Shown piece after piece: positions 1 to 8,560 of a stretch of 42,515 bases of DNA; the first letter of the stretch is position 1; every line of letters starts with the position of its first letter. The position numbers were made by a program, and so were the translations under genes. Below the pieces are notes generated by a model that was given only the letters and a program-made list of their open reading frames with translations, was not told the origin of the DNA and did not search any database. Location of the stretch: the NCBI GenBank assembly GCA_029194725.1, contig JARFXQ010000022.1, forward strand, positions 1 through 42,515. Direction: 5' to 3'. The stretch is from Nitrospira sp. (GTDB lineage Bacteria > Nitrospirota > Nitrospiria > Nitrospirales > Nitrospiraceae).

Positions 1-553
1 GATCTCGAAATGAGAAGAATACGGCCACAGCGATGCCCACCAGGACTGGCACAATCACCATTATGTAGTGTGTCAAGTGGGACATCACGCCTGTTTCACC
101 GATCGAAATAGAGAATCGCGCGAGATGTTCACGTTTTTCACCGACCGAAACCAAGCCGATGTACTTGCCGGGCTTATCGAAGTTATATTTTACGTCGATG
201 GATCCCGAGGCGTAGACCTTGGCTGGGAAATGGGTGACAGTCACTGCTTCGAGATTCTCTTCCGAGCCGGTGTCTCGAATGACACGCACTTCCACGGGTA
301 TTGAGCGAAGTTCTTGCTCAACGAAATCTAGCACCAAGACGGAGTTCCCCGCTCCTGGTAGTTCTTGGCAAAATTTCCGATCGTAGTATGTGTCAGGCTG
401 GTAACTGGCGAAATACATCTTATAGGGTCCGACGTGGAGCACGCACGTATCAGCTGCCAATTCATGCCCATGCTGGGCCAGCGCCGAGAACGGGGCCAGA
501 ACCAGTAGGAACAGGCAACAGGCCCAAGCACGAATCAAGAAGGGACAAGACAT
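1..553 (-). CDS. Exported membrane-anchored protein, tandem paralog A (3' end cut by window)
   Basis: I do not recognise the family. Reading the minus strand from the ATG at 553 gives an open frame to the window edge, so the C-terminus is missing. A Sec signal peptide (hydrophobic core about residues 8-23, ending FSALA) is followed by QHGHEL. The body has two conserved Cys (TCVLHVGPY and RKFCQEL) and a KMYFASYQP motif. A beta-rich stretch follows (YNFDKPGKYIGLVSVG), then a C-terminal membrane helix near VIVPVLVGIAVAVFF. The same order of motifs occurs in the two genes upstream on this strand (613-1200, 1261-1848), so this is the third member of a tandem array, probably one operon. An AGAGG ribosome site lies 6 bases before the ATG. 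Likely an inner-membrane-anchored periplasmic domain; the role is unknown. Confidence 0.8.
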   Translation of the reverse strand, partial: MSCPFLIRAWACCLFLLVLAPFSALAQHGHELAADTCVLHVGPYKMYFASYQPDTYYDRKFCQELPGAGNSVLVLDFVEQELRSIPVEVRVIRDTGSEENLEAVTVTHFPAKVYASGSIDVKYNFDKPGKYIGLVSVGEKREHLARFSISIGETGVMSHLTHYIMVIVPVLVGIAVAVFFSFRD

Positions 554-612
554 GTTCGACCTCTACTTTCTGTGCTTCTCATGATCCATACGGGTCCGAC
601 CGTCGTCCTCCA

Positions 613-1200
613 CTAGGTAGTCGCGATGTGCGGCGGCTTACCGCGGTCGCGCATGAAAAAGACAATCGCCCCGACGATGACCACCGCAGCTACCGGAATC
701 ATATAGATATTCAAGAACTTGGAAAAGACTTTCGGTTCTCCTACTGAAAATGGAAACCGGGAGACATGTTGTTGTTTGTCACCCACAGTGACCAGACCGA
801 CAAATTTCCCAGGCTTGTCGAAGGTGTAGGCAAAGTCGATCGAACCGTTCGGATACACCTTAGCAGGAAGGTGAAATACTGTATTGGCCTCAAGATTGTC
901 CTCAGCGCCCGTGTCTTTGATGATGCGGACTTCAGCGGGGAGCGCACGAAGCTCCTGCTCGATGTAATCCAGTACGACGATCGTTTGCCCGGTCGCCGGG
1001 ATGTCTTCACAGAACTGCTTTTGTTGTGTGTTCTCAGGCTGGTAGCCGCTGAAGTGCATCATATAGGGCCCCACCGTGAGTTTGCACATGTCTTCAGCCA
1101 TGGAGAGCCCGCCATGAGCATGGACCTGTGAGGATGCGAAGGCACCCATTGCAAATACCGCACATCCAACCGTGAGTTTCAGAGATGTGAAAGGCCTCAT
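613..1200 (-). CDS. Exported membrane-anchored protein, tandem paralog B
   Basis: Family unrecognised; 195 residues from the chosen ATG at 1200, which has a GAGAGGGA ribosome site just upstream. An in-frame ATG at 1248 would add 16 polar residues before the signal peptide and is less likely. The signal peptide (MRPFTSLKL..., ending SSQVHA) predicts a mature protein starting HGGLSM. It is followed by a conserved Cys (DMCKLTVGPY), the MMHFSGYQP motif and a second Cys (KQFCEDIP). The C-terminal third carries AYTFDKPGKFVGLVTVG, then one membrane helix (IPVAAVVIVGAIVFF) and a short basic tail. Closely related to the product of 1-553 and more distantly to that of 1261-1848. The 60-base spacings suggest co-transcription. 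The periplasmic domain could bind metal through N-terminal His, Cys and Met residues, but that is inference. Confidence 0.85.
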   Translation of the reverse strand: MRPFTSLKLTVGCAVFAMGAFASSQVHAHGGLSMAEDMCKLTVGPYMMHFSGYQPENTQQKQFCEDIPATGQTIVVLDYIEQELRALPAEVRIIKDTGAEDNLEANTVFHLPAKVYPNGSIDFAYTFDKPGKFVGLVTVGDKQQHVSRFPFSVGEPKVFSKFLNIYMIPVAAVVIVGAIVFFMRDRGKPPHIATT

Positions 1201-1260
1201 GAAAAATCCCTCTCTTGAGTGTAAGGAGTGAATGCTCGCGTGCGACATGCAGACCTGTGC

Positions 1261-1848
1261 TCACGAACGACGGCGAGAAGTAAACCAACCCCGCACTCGG
1301 CTCGATTTCGAGAGCTCATACCCGACGATCCCGAGTACCAACAGCAAGGCCAACGGTCCTAACGCCGCGCGCCCGAGTTTTGAATAGTCGATTTGCTGCA
1401 CTCGCAGCAGATAGGAGGAAGGGCTGAGCCCTTCTACCGTTATGATCAACTTATAGAGGCCCTTCTCCAACTTCGCTTCTCCCCTCACAACGCCATCAGG
1501 GTGAGAAACCGGCTTCCAGTACGCTACGGTCTTGGCTTCGTCTTGCTCATTTTCATTGATTCCCTGAATGATCTTGACTCCCACTGGCAGGTTGCGCAGG
1601 CTCGGATCGACCAGGTCCACCACGAGAAAAGTGTCGCCCACATCCGGGATATCCGTGCAGTATTGAGCCTTCGGTTCAATTTGTGGCTGGTACGCGCTGA
1701 AATGCACCATATTCCCACCGATTCTTCGGACACAGATGTCCTCTTCCATGGAGACATTCCCATGCGCATCGACTGTGCAGGGGCTGAGTGCGGCGGCAAA
1801 AACCACTAGGAGGAGGGGATAACCTACTCGTCTTGCTTGCTTGATCAT
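1261..1848 (-). CDS. Exported membrane-anchored protein, tandem paralog C
   Basis: First gene of the minus-strand trio and the most divergent member. The start at 1848 gives MIKQARRVGYPLLL, a standard signal peptide; an in-frame start at 1863 is also possible. Predicted cleavage after CTVDA leaves HGNVSMEEDIC at the mature N-terminus, matching HGGLSMAEDMC of the neighbour. The NMVHFSAYQP motif and second Cys (AQYCTDIP) are kept. The tail has a membrane helix (LGPLALLLVLGIVGYEL) and an Arg-rich cytoplasmic end (RRRS). The three copies share two Cys, a YQP motif and a terminal helix, so they arose by duplication. No enzymatic motif was seen, and the family name is unknown to me. The trio is transcribed away from the bacterioferritin pair, with about 265 bases between the divergent units. 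Confidence 0.82.
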   Translation of the reverse strand: MIKQARRVGYPLLLVVFAAALSPCTVDAHGNVSMEEDICVRRIGGNMVHFSAYQPQIEPKAQYCTDIPDVGDTFLVVDLVDPSLRNLPVGVKIIQGINENEQDEAKTVAYWKPVSHPDGVVRGEAKLEKGLYKLIITVEGLSPSSYLLRVQQIDYSKLGRAALGPLALLLVLGIVGYELSKSSRVRGWFTSRRRS

Positions 1849-2113
1849 GTTTGTCAGCAGCATGAAGTGACTGGCTAGATGCCAGGGGAATTTATCACCC
1901 TGTGGACCGTTCTTTCAAGTACTCGAACCACGTCTATCGGTCCAGATAGAAAGAATGTCGGTGAGGGGCCGGCATGGCCGCATAATACTGAGAATTCAAT
2001 TCATCGAAATTGAGAGGCGTTATCGCAATGCGTGTATTTAACAGTTGACGATCCGCGCAAGACGTGATGATAATGAGACGGTTGGTAGAAACTTATTCGG
2101 AAGGAGGCCAAAG

Positions 2114-2590
2114 ATGAAAGCGAAAGAAGGGGTCATCAACATCCTCAATAAAATTCTGACGGCGGACTTGACTGCCATCAACCAGTATTTTGTCCATGCC
2201 AAGATGTGCAGCAATTGGGGCTATGATCGGCTCCATCATAAAGTAAGGGAGCGGAGCATCGATGAAATGAAGGATGCCGATGAGCTCATCGGCCATATTC
2301 TCTATCTGGAGGGCGTGCCCAATATGCAGCGAATGAACGCGGTCCAGGTGGGTGAGACGGTGCCCGAGCAGCTTAAATTGGACCTGAAGGCTGAGCAGGA
2401 GATGCTGGCGCTGTTGAATGAAGGGATCGTGCACTGTACGAAGGTCACTGATTTTACGACCCGTCACATGCTCGAAGATATGGCGAAGGACGTCGACGAG
2501 CACATTGATTGGCTCGAAACCCAATTGGAAACTATCAGGCAGGTCGGTGTGGAGAACTATCTGGCGGAACAGATCAAGAAAGAAGAATGA
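2114..2590 (+). CDS. bfr: Bacterioferritin, haem-ligand-bearing subunit
   Basis: A 158-residue iron-storage subunit of the 24-mer ferritin-like family, cytoplasmic, normal family length (E. coli Bfr is 158). The start at 2114 is set by AAGGAGG nine bases upstream; an earlier in-frame start at 2045 is not supported. Aligned by position with E. coli Bfr, it keeps Met52, the haem ligand, in SIDEMKDAD. It also keeps Glu51, Glu94 and His130. Three ferroxidase ligands are changed: Glu18 to Asp, His54 to Asp, and Glu127 to Val. This suggests a haem-binding subunit with weak or no ferroxidase activity, working with the neighbouring subunit in a mixed shell, as known for two-subunit bacterioferritins. 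The next gene starts 75 bases downstream on the same strand, so the two are probably co-expressed. Confidence 0.95.
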   Translation: MKAKEGVINILNKILTADLTAINQYFVHAKMCSNWGYDRLHHKVRERSIDEMKDADELIGHILYLEGVPNMQRMNAVQVGETVPEQLKLDLKAEQEMLALLNEGIVHCTKVTDFTTRHMLEDMAKDVDEHIDWLETQLETIRQVGVENYLAEQIKKEE

Positions 2591-2665
2591 GGGGAGCTCG
2601 AAAGATGTGAGCGCCTCCGAGCGCCTCGCCAAGACCCCCACGCATCTTAAGCAAGGAGGCATGCT

Positions 2666-3136
2666 ATGAAAGCGAAAGAGGGCGTACTTGAGTATTTACA
2701 AAAAGTGGTCACGCTGGAGCTGACGGCAGTCCATCACTATCTCTTGCATGCTGGGATGTGCGACAACTGGGGTTACGAAAGACTAAAGCACGAATTGCAT
2801 GAGCGCACGACCGACGAGATCGCGCATGTGTCGAAGGTGATCGATCATATGCTTTATCTCGAGGGGGCTCCGGACGTCCAGAAACTCGACGCAGTCCATT
2901 CCGGGGAGAGCGTTCAGGACCTGTTCATGGCGGATCTGAAACTAGAGCAAGAAGACGTCAAGTTGCTGCGGGAAGCGATCGCTCACTGTGCTACGGTTGG
3001 TGATTTCACGACGCGGCACCTGTTGGAGGACATGGTTGTGGATTCGGAAGAACATGTCGACTGGTTCGAAACGAAACTGCGGACGATCAAACAGGTGGGG
3101 CTGGAAAACTATCTGAGTGAGCAGATCAAGAAATAA
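2666..3136 (+). CDS. bfr: Bacterioferritin, ferroxidase-type subunit
   Basis: A 156-residue bacterioferritin paralog preceded by AAGGAGG (2654-2660). Both proteins begin MKAKEGV and end NYL-EQIKK, showing tandem duplication. Position by position it has ferroxidase ligands Glu18, Glu51, His54, Glu94 and His130. Met52, the haem ligand, is replaced by Ile (TTDEIAHV), so it should not bind haem by itself. The usual Glu127 is Ser here (DSEEH), though the next residue is Glu and might substitute. It complements the upstream subunit, which has Met52 but lacks several ferroxidase ligands. Likely role is oxidation and storage of Fe(II) in a heteropolymer. A long gene-poor stretch follows, so this is probably the end of the transcript; no clear terminator was seen. 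Confidence 0.95.
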   Translation: MKAKEGVLEYLQKVVTLELTAVHHYLLHAGMCDNWGYERLKHELHERTTDEIAHVSKVIDHMLYLEGAPDVQKLDAVHSGESVQDLFMADLKLEQEDVKLLREAIAHCATVGDFTTRHLLEDMVVDSEEHVDWFETKLRTIKQVGLENYLSEQIKK

Positions 3137-4143
3137 GAGTCGTTGACCTGTGTTCGGCCATCGCTTCTTCATGCCTGTGCGCCGACCAGCAGACTCAGAA
3201 GTATACTGGTGACTACATGAGCCAATCCAGAGCGACCTTTTCGTTCCCAAGCAAAACGATGCGACTGATGAGCGCCCGGAGCTTGCCGACCAGTTTGTGG
3301 GATGCTGCTTGATCGGCGCAGCCGTCGGAAGGAGACCTGTTTAAAGGCTCTTGCGCTCCTCCGCCTCGGAGGGGGCGTGCGTACGCCTGTCCAGCTCAGG
3401 TATTGGTTTGGTCGATGGACAACGTCGCCCGCCTAACCAACGGCTGCACATTCTGCAAGCCGAGAACGCCCCTGCGAACCAGGGAATGCCGCAGAGATTG
3501 TGTGGAACGTGGAATAGGGTGAGTATTTATGCAGGCTCCTTTCCCAACGGTGCACGGTCGATGAGGCGGCATTGATCAATGACAGGCGGTCTCCGTTCCA
3601 GGACCCCTGGTGATGGGGCGAGATGGTCTTGGATCCCTTGGACTTGAGCGTCCGATCGACTTACAACTTCGGCAACGACTTAGAATTCCTCACGTTCGAA
3701 ATGCCACGTAATGAGCCCAGAGGTGCTTCACCCATTGGGTGACTCCCCTCGTACCAACAAATGTGTTGTCAATCCGTCGCCACCAAGACTATCACGCGAC
3801 AGTACTCTCCTTTAACCGTTGTTTGTCGGTTCAGGAGATCTCGCTTGCTGTGACTGCTGAACGATCGCGACAGACACGGCGGAGGTCGCTCGTGTTTTTT
3901 CGCATCTGAACGAGATGCGTTGTGAGGCATGCCGCGTCGCTTACGCGATACGGTTGTCGCACGCGGATTCTTCATCAGGGACCATCCACAATTGCGGCAG
4001 CTCCATCGATTGATGCAGCCATGAAACCCGGATTCCACAGTAGCCAGTGCAGCAAGAAAACCGCCGCAAGAAAACATCTGGATATTCCATAGGTTGAGTT
4101 GCCGACTTTGAACATACGTCGCAGTCGAATCCGGTGAAAACCG
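3137..4143. other. Gene-poor stretch after the bacterioferritins
   Basis: About 1 kb without a recognisable gene. The open frames here are short, in conflicting directions, and resemble no family I know. The stretch precedes a transposase scrap and may itself be decayed mobile DNA, but I cannot identify it. No tRNA-like or strong terminator structure was noticed. Confidence 0.5.
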
Positions 4144-4386
4144 GTGTTGCTGTTTGTACAGAAATTCATTCGGCTGGGTCGTAAGTATTTCGACATGCCT
4201 TGTATTGCAACTGCGGAATCCAGGATGAGAGGGAGCATCTCACGGCGATGGAACTGTTGGGGCAATGCCTGTGTCGAGAGCTTCACTGGCACTATGAAAC
4301 GGAAACTCCTTCATCATCACCAGTGCCGGAAGTGGGCGGAAGTGGTGCAGGAGATCTTCGAGAACTCAGGGCGACTTGTGTCGTAA
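4144..4386 (+). pseudogene. IS3-family transposase (OrfB) remnant
   Basis: The reading frame contains SRRWNCWGNACVESF followed by TGTMKRKLL and WAEVVQEIFE. This matches the end of the IS3-family DDE catalytic domain, where a consensus close to SRKGNCWDNAxxESFF, a LKxEL segment and a xxIFEYIE segment occur in this order. The Glu of VESF corresponds to the catalytic Glu of the DDE triad. The upstream catalytic core (both Asp) and the C-terminal NRxRxHSxLG part are absent, so only a fragment survives. It is a dead relic of an insertion next to the polysaccharide locus. Confidence 0.7.
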
Positions 4387-5295
4387 CCTGGTGGCCGTGA
4401 GACCGAAGATCATGCGTCAGTCGAGGGCCTCTCAAACAAGAATTACCGTTGTCCTGTGAAGGCAGCTTTCCCATTGCAAGTTGACTTGACGGGCATAGTT
4501 TATTAGAAAGTTAACTATCTTTGGTCACACCGAGCCGACGGTAGCTTGTTGAGGCTCTAGATCACGCAGATGGGAAGCGTGAGCTCTGGGCGATTCTTTT
4601 TCACATATGCACATAGATTGAGGCGCTACGAGAGACGATGGTAGGTAACTTCTACGAAGTCAAACCACGAAAGGCAAGCAGGATATTCGACACCTGGGAG
4701 TAGAGTGTTTCTTGCCACTATTGCAGGGACAGAAGACTATTCAATCCGAGGTAGTCACCATAATTTGTGAAGTTCACAGACATCCTTTCAATTCTGACAG
4801 CTGCTGATCGGTCGAAATCTGATGCAGCCTGGTTCGTTCCTGTTTGAGTTGGTTGTACCCGGTGCCTATCCGTCTGAATCAATCTGTCGGAGCATTATCG
4901 AGCGGTGCCCTAGGTCAGGGCGGTTCGGAATTCGTAGAGCTCGATGCGCCTCGGGAGGACGTCGATATTACGATAATTCTTGCCATCAAGAGTGGAATGA
5001 CCAATTCTGAAGCGTGCGTGCTGGAGAGGCTGAAGAGGCTAAGTAGCGTCCAACGTGTTCAAATTTAAGACGGACCATTCGTCGGAGTTGAGGCCGTGTC
5101 TATGCGAGAGATGCCCGGACATCAAAGTGTCATGTTGCTTCTGGGCACACTCGCGCTCAGGGCAGGGCTTGTGTTGGGAATCAACCAACTCATTCCATAT
5201 GCCGCACCATGAACTCCGTAGGTTCCGATTATCGATTCGTCCTTAAAATTTTCGACAGGATTCCATCCAATGTTGGAGTCTGACGTGAGGAGGAA
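4387..5295. other. Gene-poor stretch upstream of the sugar-nucleotide operon
   Basis: No recognised gene. Two small open frames were looked at. One at 4844-5068 has 74 codons and no family resemblance. One at 5102-5213 has 36 codons with a hydrophobic centre (MLLLGTLALRAGLVLGI) but no ribosome site. Both may be chance or decayed remnants. The promoter for the operon starting at 5296 should lie here, but I could not fix a convincing -35/-10 pair. A GAGGAGGAA ribosome site sits directly before the next gene. Confidence 0.45.
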
Positions 5296-6075
5296 ATGAG
5301 CATGAAGGCAGTAATTCTCGCGGGAGGATGGGGAACTCGACTGTCCGAAGAGACCACTCTGCGACCGAAACCTATGGTGGAAATCGGTGGAAAACCGATT
5401 CTGTGGCACATCATGAAGATTTATGCTGCGCACGGGATAAAGGAGTTTGTGATCGGTCTTGGCTACAAGGGAGAGATGATCAAGGACTACTTCCTCAACT
5501 TCTATGCTTTCAATAAAGATATTTCGGTCGATCTTGAAAGTGGGAAGACGACGATTCATGATGGAAAACGGCACGAGGACTGGAAAGTGCATCTCGTCGA
5601 TACCGGTCTGCACACTCAGACGGGAGGTCGGCTTAAACAGCTGAAAAAATGGATAGGCGAGAACGAAACGTTTTTGTTTACGTATGGAGACGGAGTCTCG
5701 GATGTCGACATTCAAGCCACCATTAAGTTCCACAAGTCTCACGGAAAGTTAGCCACGGTGACGACAGTCCTGCCTCCTGCTAGATTCGGACGGCTTGTGT
5801 TCGATCAAGATTACATCGTTGACTTCAAAGAAAAACCTCATGGCGAGGAAGGCTGGATCAATGGTGGTTTCTATGTTCTCGAGCATGAGGCCATTGATTA
5901 CATCAAAGGAGATGAGACTGTATGGGAGAGGGAACCGATCCAGCAGCTCACGAAAGATAATCAATTGATGGGCTATCGGCATGATCGTTTCTGGTCCTGT
6001 ATGGATACGCTGAAAGAGAAGAATTATTTGGAGGAGCTCTGGCAATCGTCGAAGGCCCCTTGGAAGGTCTGGTAA
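5296..6075 (+). CDS. rfbF: Glucose-1-phosphate cytidylyltransferase
   Basis: Makes CDP-glucose from CTP and glucose-1-phosphate, the first step of CDP-sugar pathways, in the cytoplasm. The protein is 259 residues, the usual length. It opens with the nucleotidyltransferase signature LAGGWGTRL (residues 8-16) and RPKPMVEIGGKPILWH, typical of RfbF. Further hallmarks are GLGYKGEMIKDYF, the metal-binding FTYGDGVSDVD region, and WINGGFYVLE near residue 190. The ATG at 5296 follows GAGGAGGAA; an in-frame ATG at 5302 is equally placed. It is the first gene of a plus-strand run to 12255 that appears devoted to an NDP-sugar. The usual partner, CDP-glucose 4,6-dehydratase (RfbG), is not in the window. 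Confidence 0.95.
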   Translation: MSMKAVILAGGWGTRLSEETTLRPKPMVEIGGKPILWHIMKIYAAHGIKEFVIGLGYKGEMIKDYFLNFYAFNKDISVDLESGKTTIHDGKRHEDWKVHLVDTGLHTQTGGRLKQLKKWIGENETFLFTYGDGVSDVDIQATIKFHKSHGKLATVTTVLPPARFGRLVFDQDYIVDFKEKPHGEEGWINGGFYVLEHEAIDYIKGDETVWEREPIQQLTKDNQLMGYRHDRFWSCMDTLKEKNYLEELWQSSKAPWKVW

Positions 6076-6193
6076 CCTGTTGAATTCACGATCCGTTCAT
6101 TTTCTTTCGTCCGTCATGCCACGGGACAAGAGGTGCTTACTTGCTCAAGTTGTGTCCGCGGCAGTACAGGGGCGATTAAATCGGGGGTAGGGC

Positions 6194-7252
6194 ATGAAGA
6201 TTCTAGTTACAGGCAACATGGGGTATGTCGGCCCATTGGTACTGCGTCGTTTGCGAGAATCCCATCCTCAAGCAACGCTCATCGGTTATGACATGGGTTA
6301 CTTTGCACATTGTTTAACGGGCGTTTCTCGATTCCCTGAAAGTCGGGCAGATCAGCAATATTTCGGGGATATCCGCCATGTTCCTGAGCAGATGCTGGAA
6401 GGAATAGATGCCATCATTCATCTCTGTGCCATCTCAAACGATCCTATGGGCGCCAGTTTTGAAAAGATTACTCTCGATATCAACCATCGAGCGAGTATTG
6501 AGCTAGCCGGGAAAGCAAAGCGAGCAGGCGTTAAGAAGTTTGTTTTTGCATCAAGCTGCAGCGTGTACGGATTTGCCGAAGGCGGCCCCCGCCGAGAAGA
6601 GGATGCTTTGAATCCGCTTACAGCATATGCCAAATCGAAAGTTCAAACCGAGCGAGACCTGGCATCGCTTGCATCGGAAGATTTCACGGCGACCTCTCTT
6701 CGGTTTGCGACGGCGTGCGGAATGAGTGATCGGCTGCGATTGGATCTTGTGTTGAACGATTTTGTGGCTGGCGCGATTGTGTCAAAACGTATCAATATCC
6801 TGAGTGATGGGACACCATGGCGACCGTTGATTCATGTCAAAGATATGGCGAGGGCAATCGATTGGGCCGTGCAGCGAGACCACCGGGATGGGGGATCCTT
6901 TCTGACAATCAACGTGGGAAGCGATGCATGGAATTATCAGGTAAAGGATCTGGCGGCAGCTGTAGCCAATCTTGTGCCTGACGTCGAGGTTTCGATCAAC
7001 AAAGATGCGCAACCAGATAAACGCTCCTATCGAGTGAACTTTGACAAGTTCTCTAAGCTGGCACAAGGATTTCTCCCTCTGGTTGACCTTCAGAGTGCGG
7101 TGAAAGATCTCCGGGATGGAATCTTAGCCATGCAGTTTCGCGACCATGAGTTTCGAACGGGTGAGTTGATACGACTAGTCGCACTAAAACGACTGCGCGA
7201 AAGCGGGCAATTGACAGACGACCTTACGTGGGAAGAACAAGGGAATGCATAA
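6194..7252 (+). CDS. NAD-dependent epimerase/dehydratase (extended SDR)
   Basis: A 352-residue extended short-chain dehydrogenase/reductase. The N-terminal Rossmann motif is GNMGYVG (residues 7-13). The catalytic set is present: Ser in FASSCSVYG (about 120-123) and YAKSK (Tyr145, Lys149). This class converts nucleotide-activated sugars through a 4-keto intermediate. Position right after the cytidylyltransferase suggests a CDP-sugar substrate, but whether it is an epimerase, reductase or 4,6-dehydratase cannot be read from the motifs. It lacks the GHTGFKG type N-terminus I associate with CDP-glucose 4,6-dehydratases. The start ATG at 6194 has a GGGGGTAGGG purine stretch upstream. The downstream methyltransferase begins 72 bases after its stop, so the genes are likely co-transcribed. 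Confidence 0.9.
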   Translation: MKILVTGNMGYVGPLVLRRLRESHPQATLIGYDMGYFAHCLTGVSRFPESRADQQYFGDIRHVPEQMLEGIDAIIHLCAISNDPMGASFEKITLDINHRASIELAGKAKRAGVKKFVFASSCSVYGFAEGGPRREEDALNPLTAYAKSKVQTERDLASLASEDFTATSLRFATACGMSDRLRLDLVLNDFVAGAIVSKRINILSDGTPWRPLIHVKDMARAIDWAVQRDHRDGGSFLTINVGSDAWNYQVKDLAAAVANLVPDVEVSINKDAQPDKRSYRVNFDKFSKLAQGFLPLVDLQSAVKDLRDGILAMQFRDHEFRTGELIRLVALKRLRESGQLTDDLTWEEQGNA

Positions 7253-7324
7253 GGGCGTGGTCGGTTATCACACAGCGGATCGAGCACGGCCCACCATCCT
7301 TTGCTAGAAGGAGGAAATATTAGT

Positions 7325-8560
7325 ATGGGGCAATCAGGATGTCGGTCTTGCGGTGCAACGCTCGAGCGTACGTTCGTCGATCTTGGTATGTCGCCGTTGG
7401 CCAATTCCTACATTCAGCAAGATCAGTTGAATCGTATGGAGCCATTCTACCCGTTGCACGTGTACGTTTGTGAGAAGTGTTTGCTGGTTCAGTTGAAGCA
7501 GTTCTCAACTCCGCACGACATTTTTTCTGATTATGCGTATTTTTCATCATTCTCAGATTCCTGGCTTGCACACGCGAAGGCCTATGTCGACATGGTCGTG
7601 AATCGATTCCGGTTGGATCGCAGTTCAAAAGTAGTGGAGATCGCCAGCAACGACGGATATCTTTTGCAGAACTTCGTGGCACGTGACATTCCTGTACTGG
7701 GAGTCGAGCCTGCGTCCAATATAGCAGAGGTGGCGAAGAAGAAGGGGATTCCTACGAAGGTGGCCTTCTTCGGAGAGAAGACAGCTCTGGATTTAGCAGC
7801 TGAAGGGTGGGGCGCTGACCTGATTATCGGGAACAACGTGCTGGCCCATGTCCCGGATCTGAACGATTTCGTGAATGGGCTCAAGGTGCTGCTGAAGCCG
7901 ACGGGTCTGATCACCATGGAGTTTCCTCATCTGATTCAGCTGATGCAGCAGAACCAGTTTGATACCATCTATCATGAACACTTTTCCTATTTTTCTTTCT
8001 TGGCAGTCGAGCAGGTGTTTGCTCGCCACGGAATGAAACTGTTCGATGTAGAGGAACTATCGACACACGGTGGGTCCCTGCGAATCTATGCATGCCACGA
8101 GGACGATATCTCCAAGCCCATAGAGACCCGGGCGAAGGAACTGAAATCGCGCGAGGAAACCGCCGGATTAGGTCAGCCGAATCACTACCTGTCGTTTGGC
8201 CTGCGAGTTGAGGCGACGAAGAGAAAGTTGCTATCCTTTCTCATTTCCGCGAAACAGGAGGGCAAACACGTTGTGGGTTATGGGGCTCCTGCAAAGGGCA
8301 ATACGTTACTCAACTATTGCGGGGTTCGGACGGACCTGCTTGACTATACGGTAGACCGGAGTCCACATAAGCAAGGTCGTTTTCTGCCGGGCGTGCGTAT
8401 CCCGATTTATGAGCCGGAACGAGTGCGTGACACACGTCCTGATTATCTTCTGATTCTCCCCTGGAATATTCGGGAAGAAGTGATGTGGCAGATGAGCTAC
8501 ATTCGGGAATGGGGAGGGAAGTTTGTCGTTCCGATTCCCGAAGTGCAAGTGCATTCATGA
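7325..8560 (+). CDS. Class I SAM-dependent C-methyltransferase (TylC3-like)
   Basis: A 411-residue methyltransferase of the NDP-hexose C-methyltransferase architecture. An N-terminal zinc-finger-like domain has two CxxC pairs (Cys6/Cys9 and Cys49/Cys52). A central SAM-binding domain follows with VVEIASNDGYLL (about 103-114). The C-terminal domain carries GYGAPAKGNTLLNYCG. Members of this family methylate carbon 3 of keto-sugar nucleotides to make branched sugars. The start at 7325 lies 10 bases after AAGGAGG (7308-7314); a TTG at 7301 lies before that site and is unlikely. The stop overlaps the next start (ATGA at 8557), indicating translational coupling with the RmlC-like epimerase. Exact substrate is inferred from context only. 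Confidence 0.92.
   Translation: MGQSGCRSCGATLERTFVDLGMSPLANSYIQQDQLNRMEPFYPLHVYVCEKCLLVQLKQFSTPHDIFSDYAYFSSFSDSWLAHAKAYVDMVVNRFRLDRSSKVVEIASNDGYLLQNFVARDIPVLGVEPASNIAEVAKKKGIPTKVAFFGEKTALDLAAEGWGADLIIGNNVLAHVPDLNDFVNGLKVLLKPTGLITMEFPHLIQLMQQNQFDTIYHEHFSYFSFLAVEQVFARHGMKLFDVEELSTHGGSLRIYACHEDDISKPIETRAKELKSREETAGLGQPNHYLSFGLRVEATKRKLLSFLISAKQEGKHVVGYGAPAKGNTLLNYCGVRTDLLDYTVDRSPHKQGRFLPGVRIPIYEPERVRDTRPDYLLILPWNIREEVMWQMSYIREWGGKFVVPIPEVQVHS

Noticed and set aside
301..747. 148-codon plus-strand open frame
   Set aside because: Antisense to the exported paralogs A and B; composition is that of a shadow frame.
5102..5213. 36-codon hydrophobic open frame
   Set aside because: No ribosome site; a chance hydrophobic peptide or relic is more likely.
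5122..5742. 206-codon minus-strand open frame
   Set aside because: Antisense to the cytidylyltransferase start; no ribosome site and no similarity.
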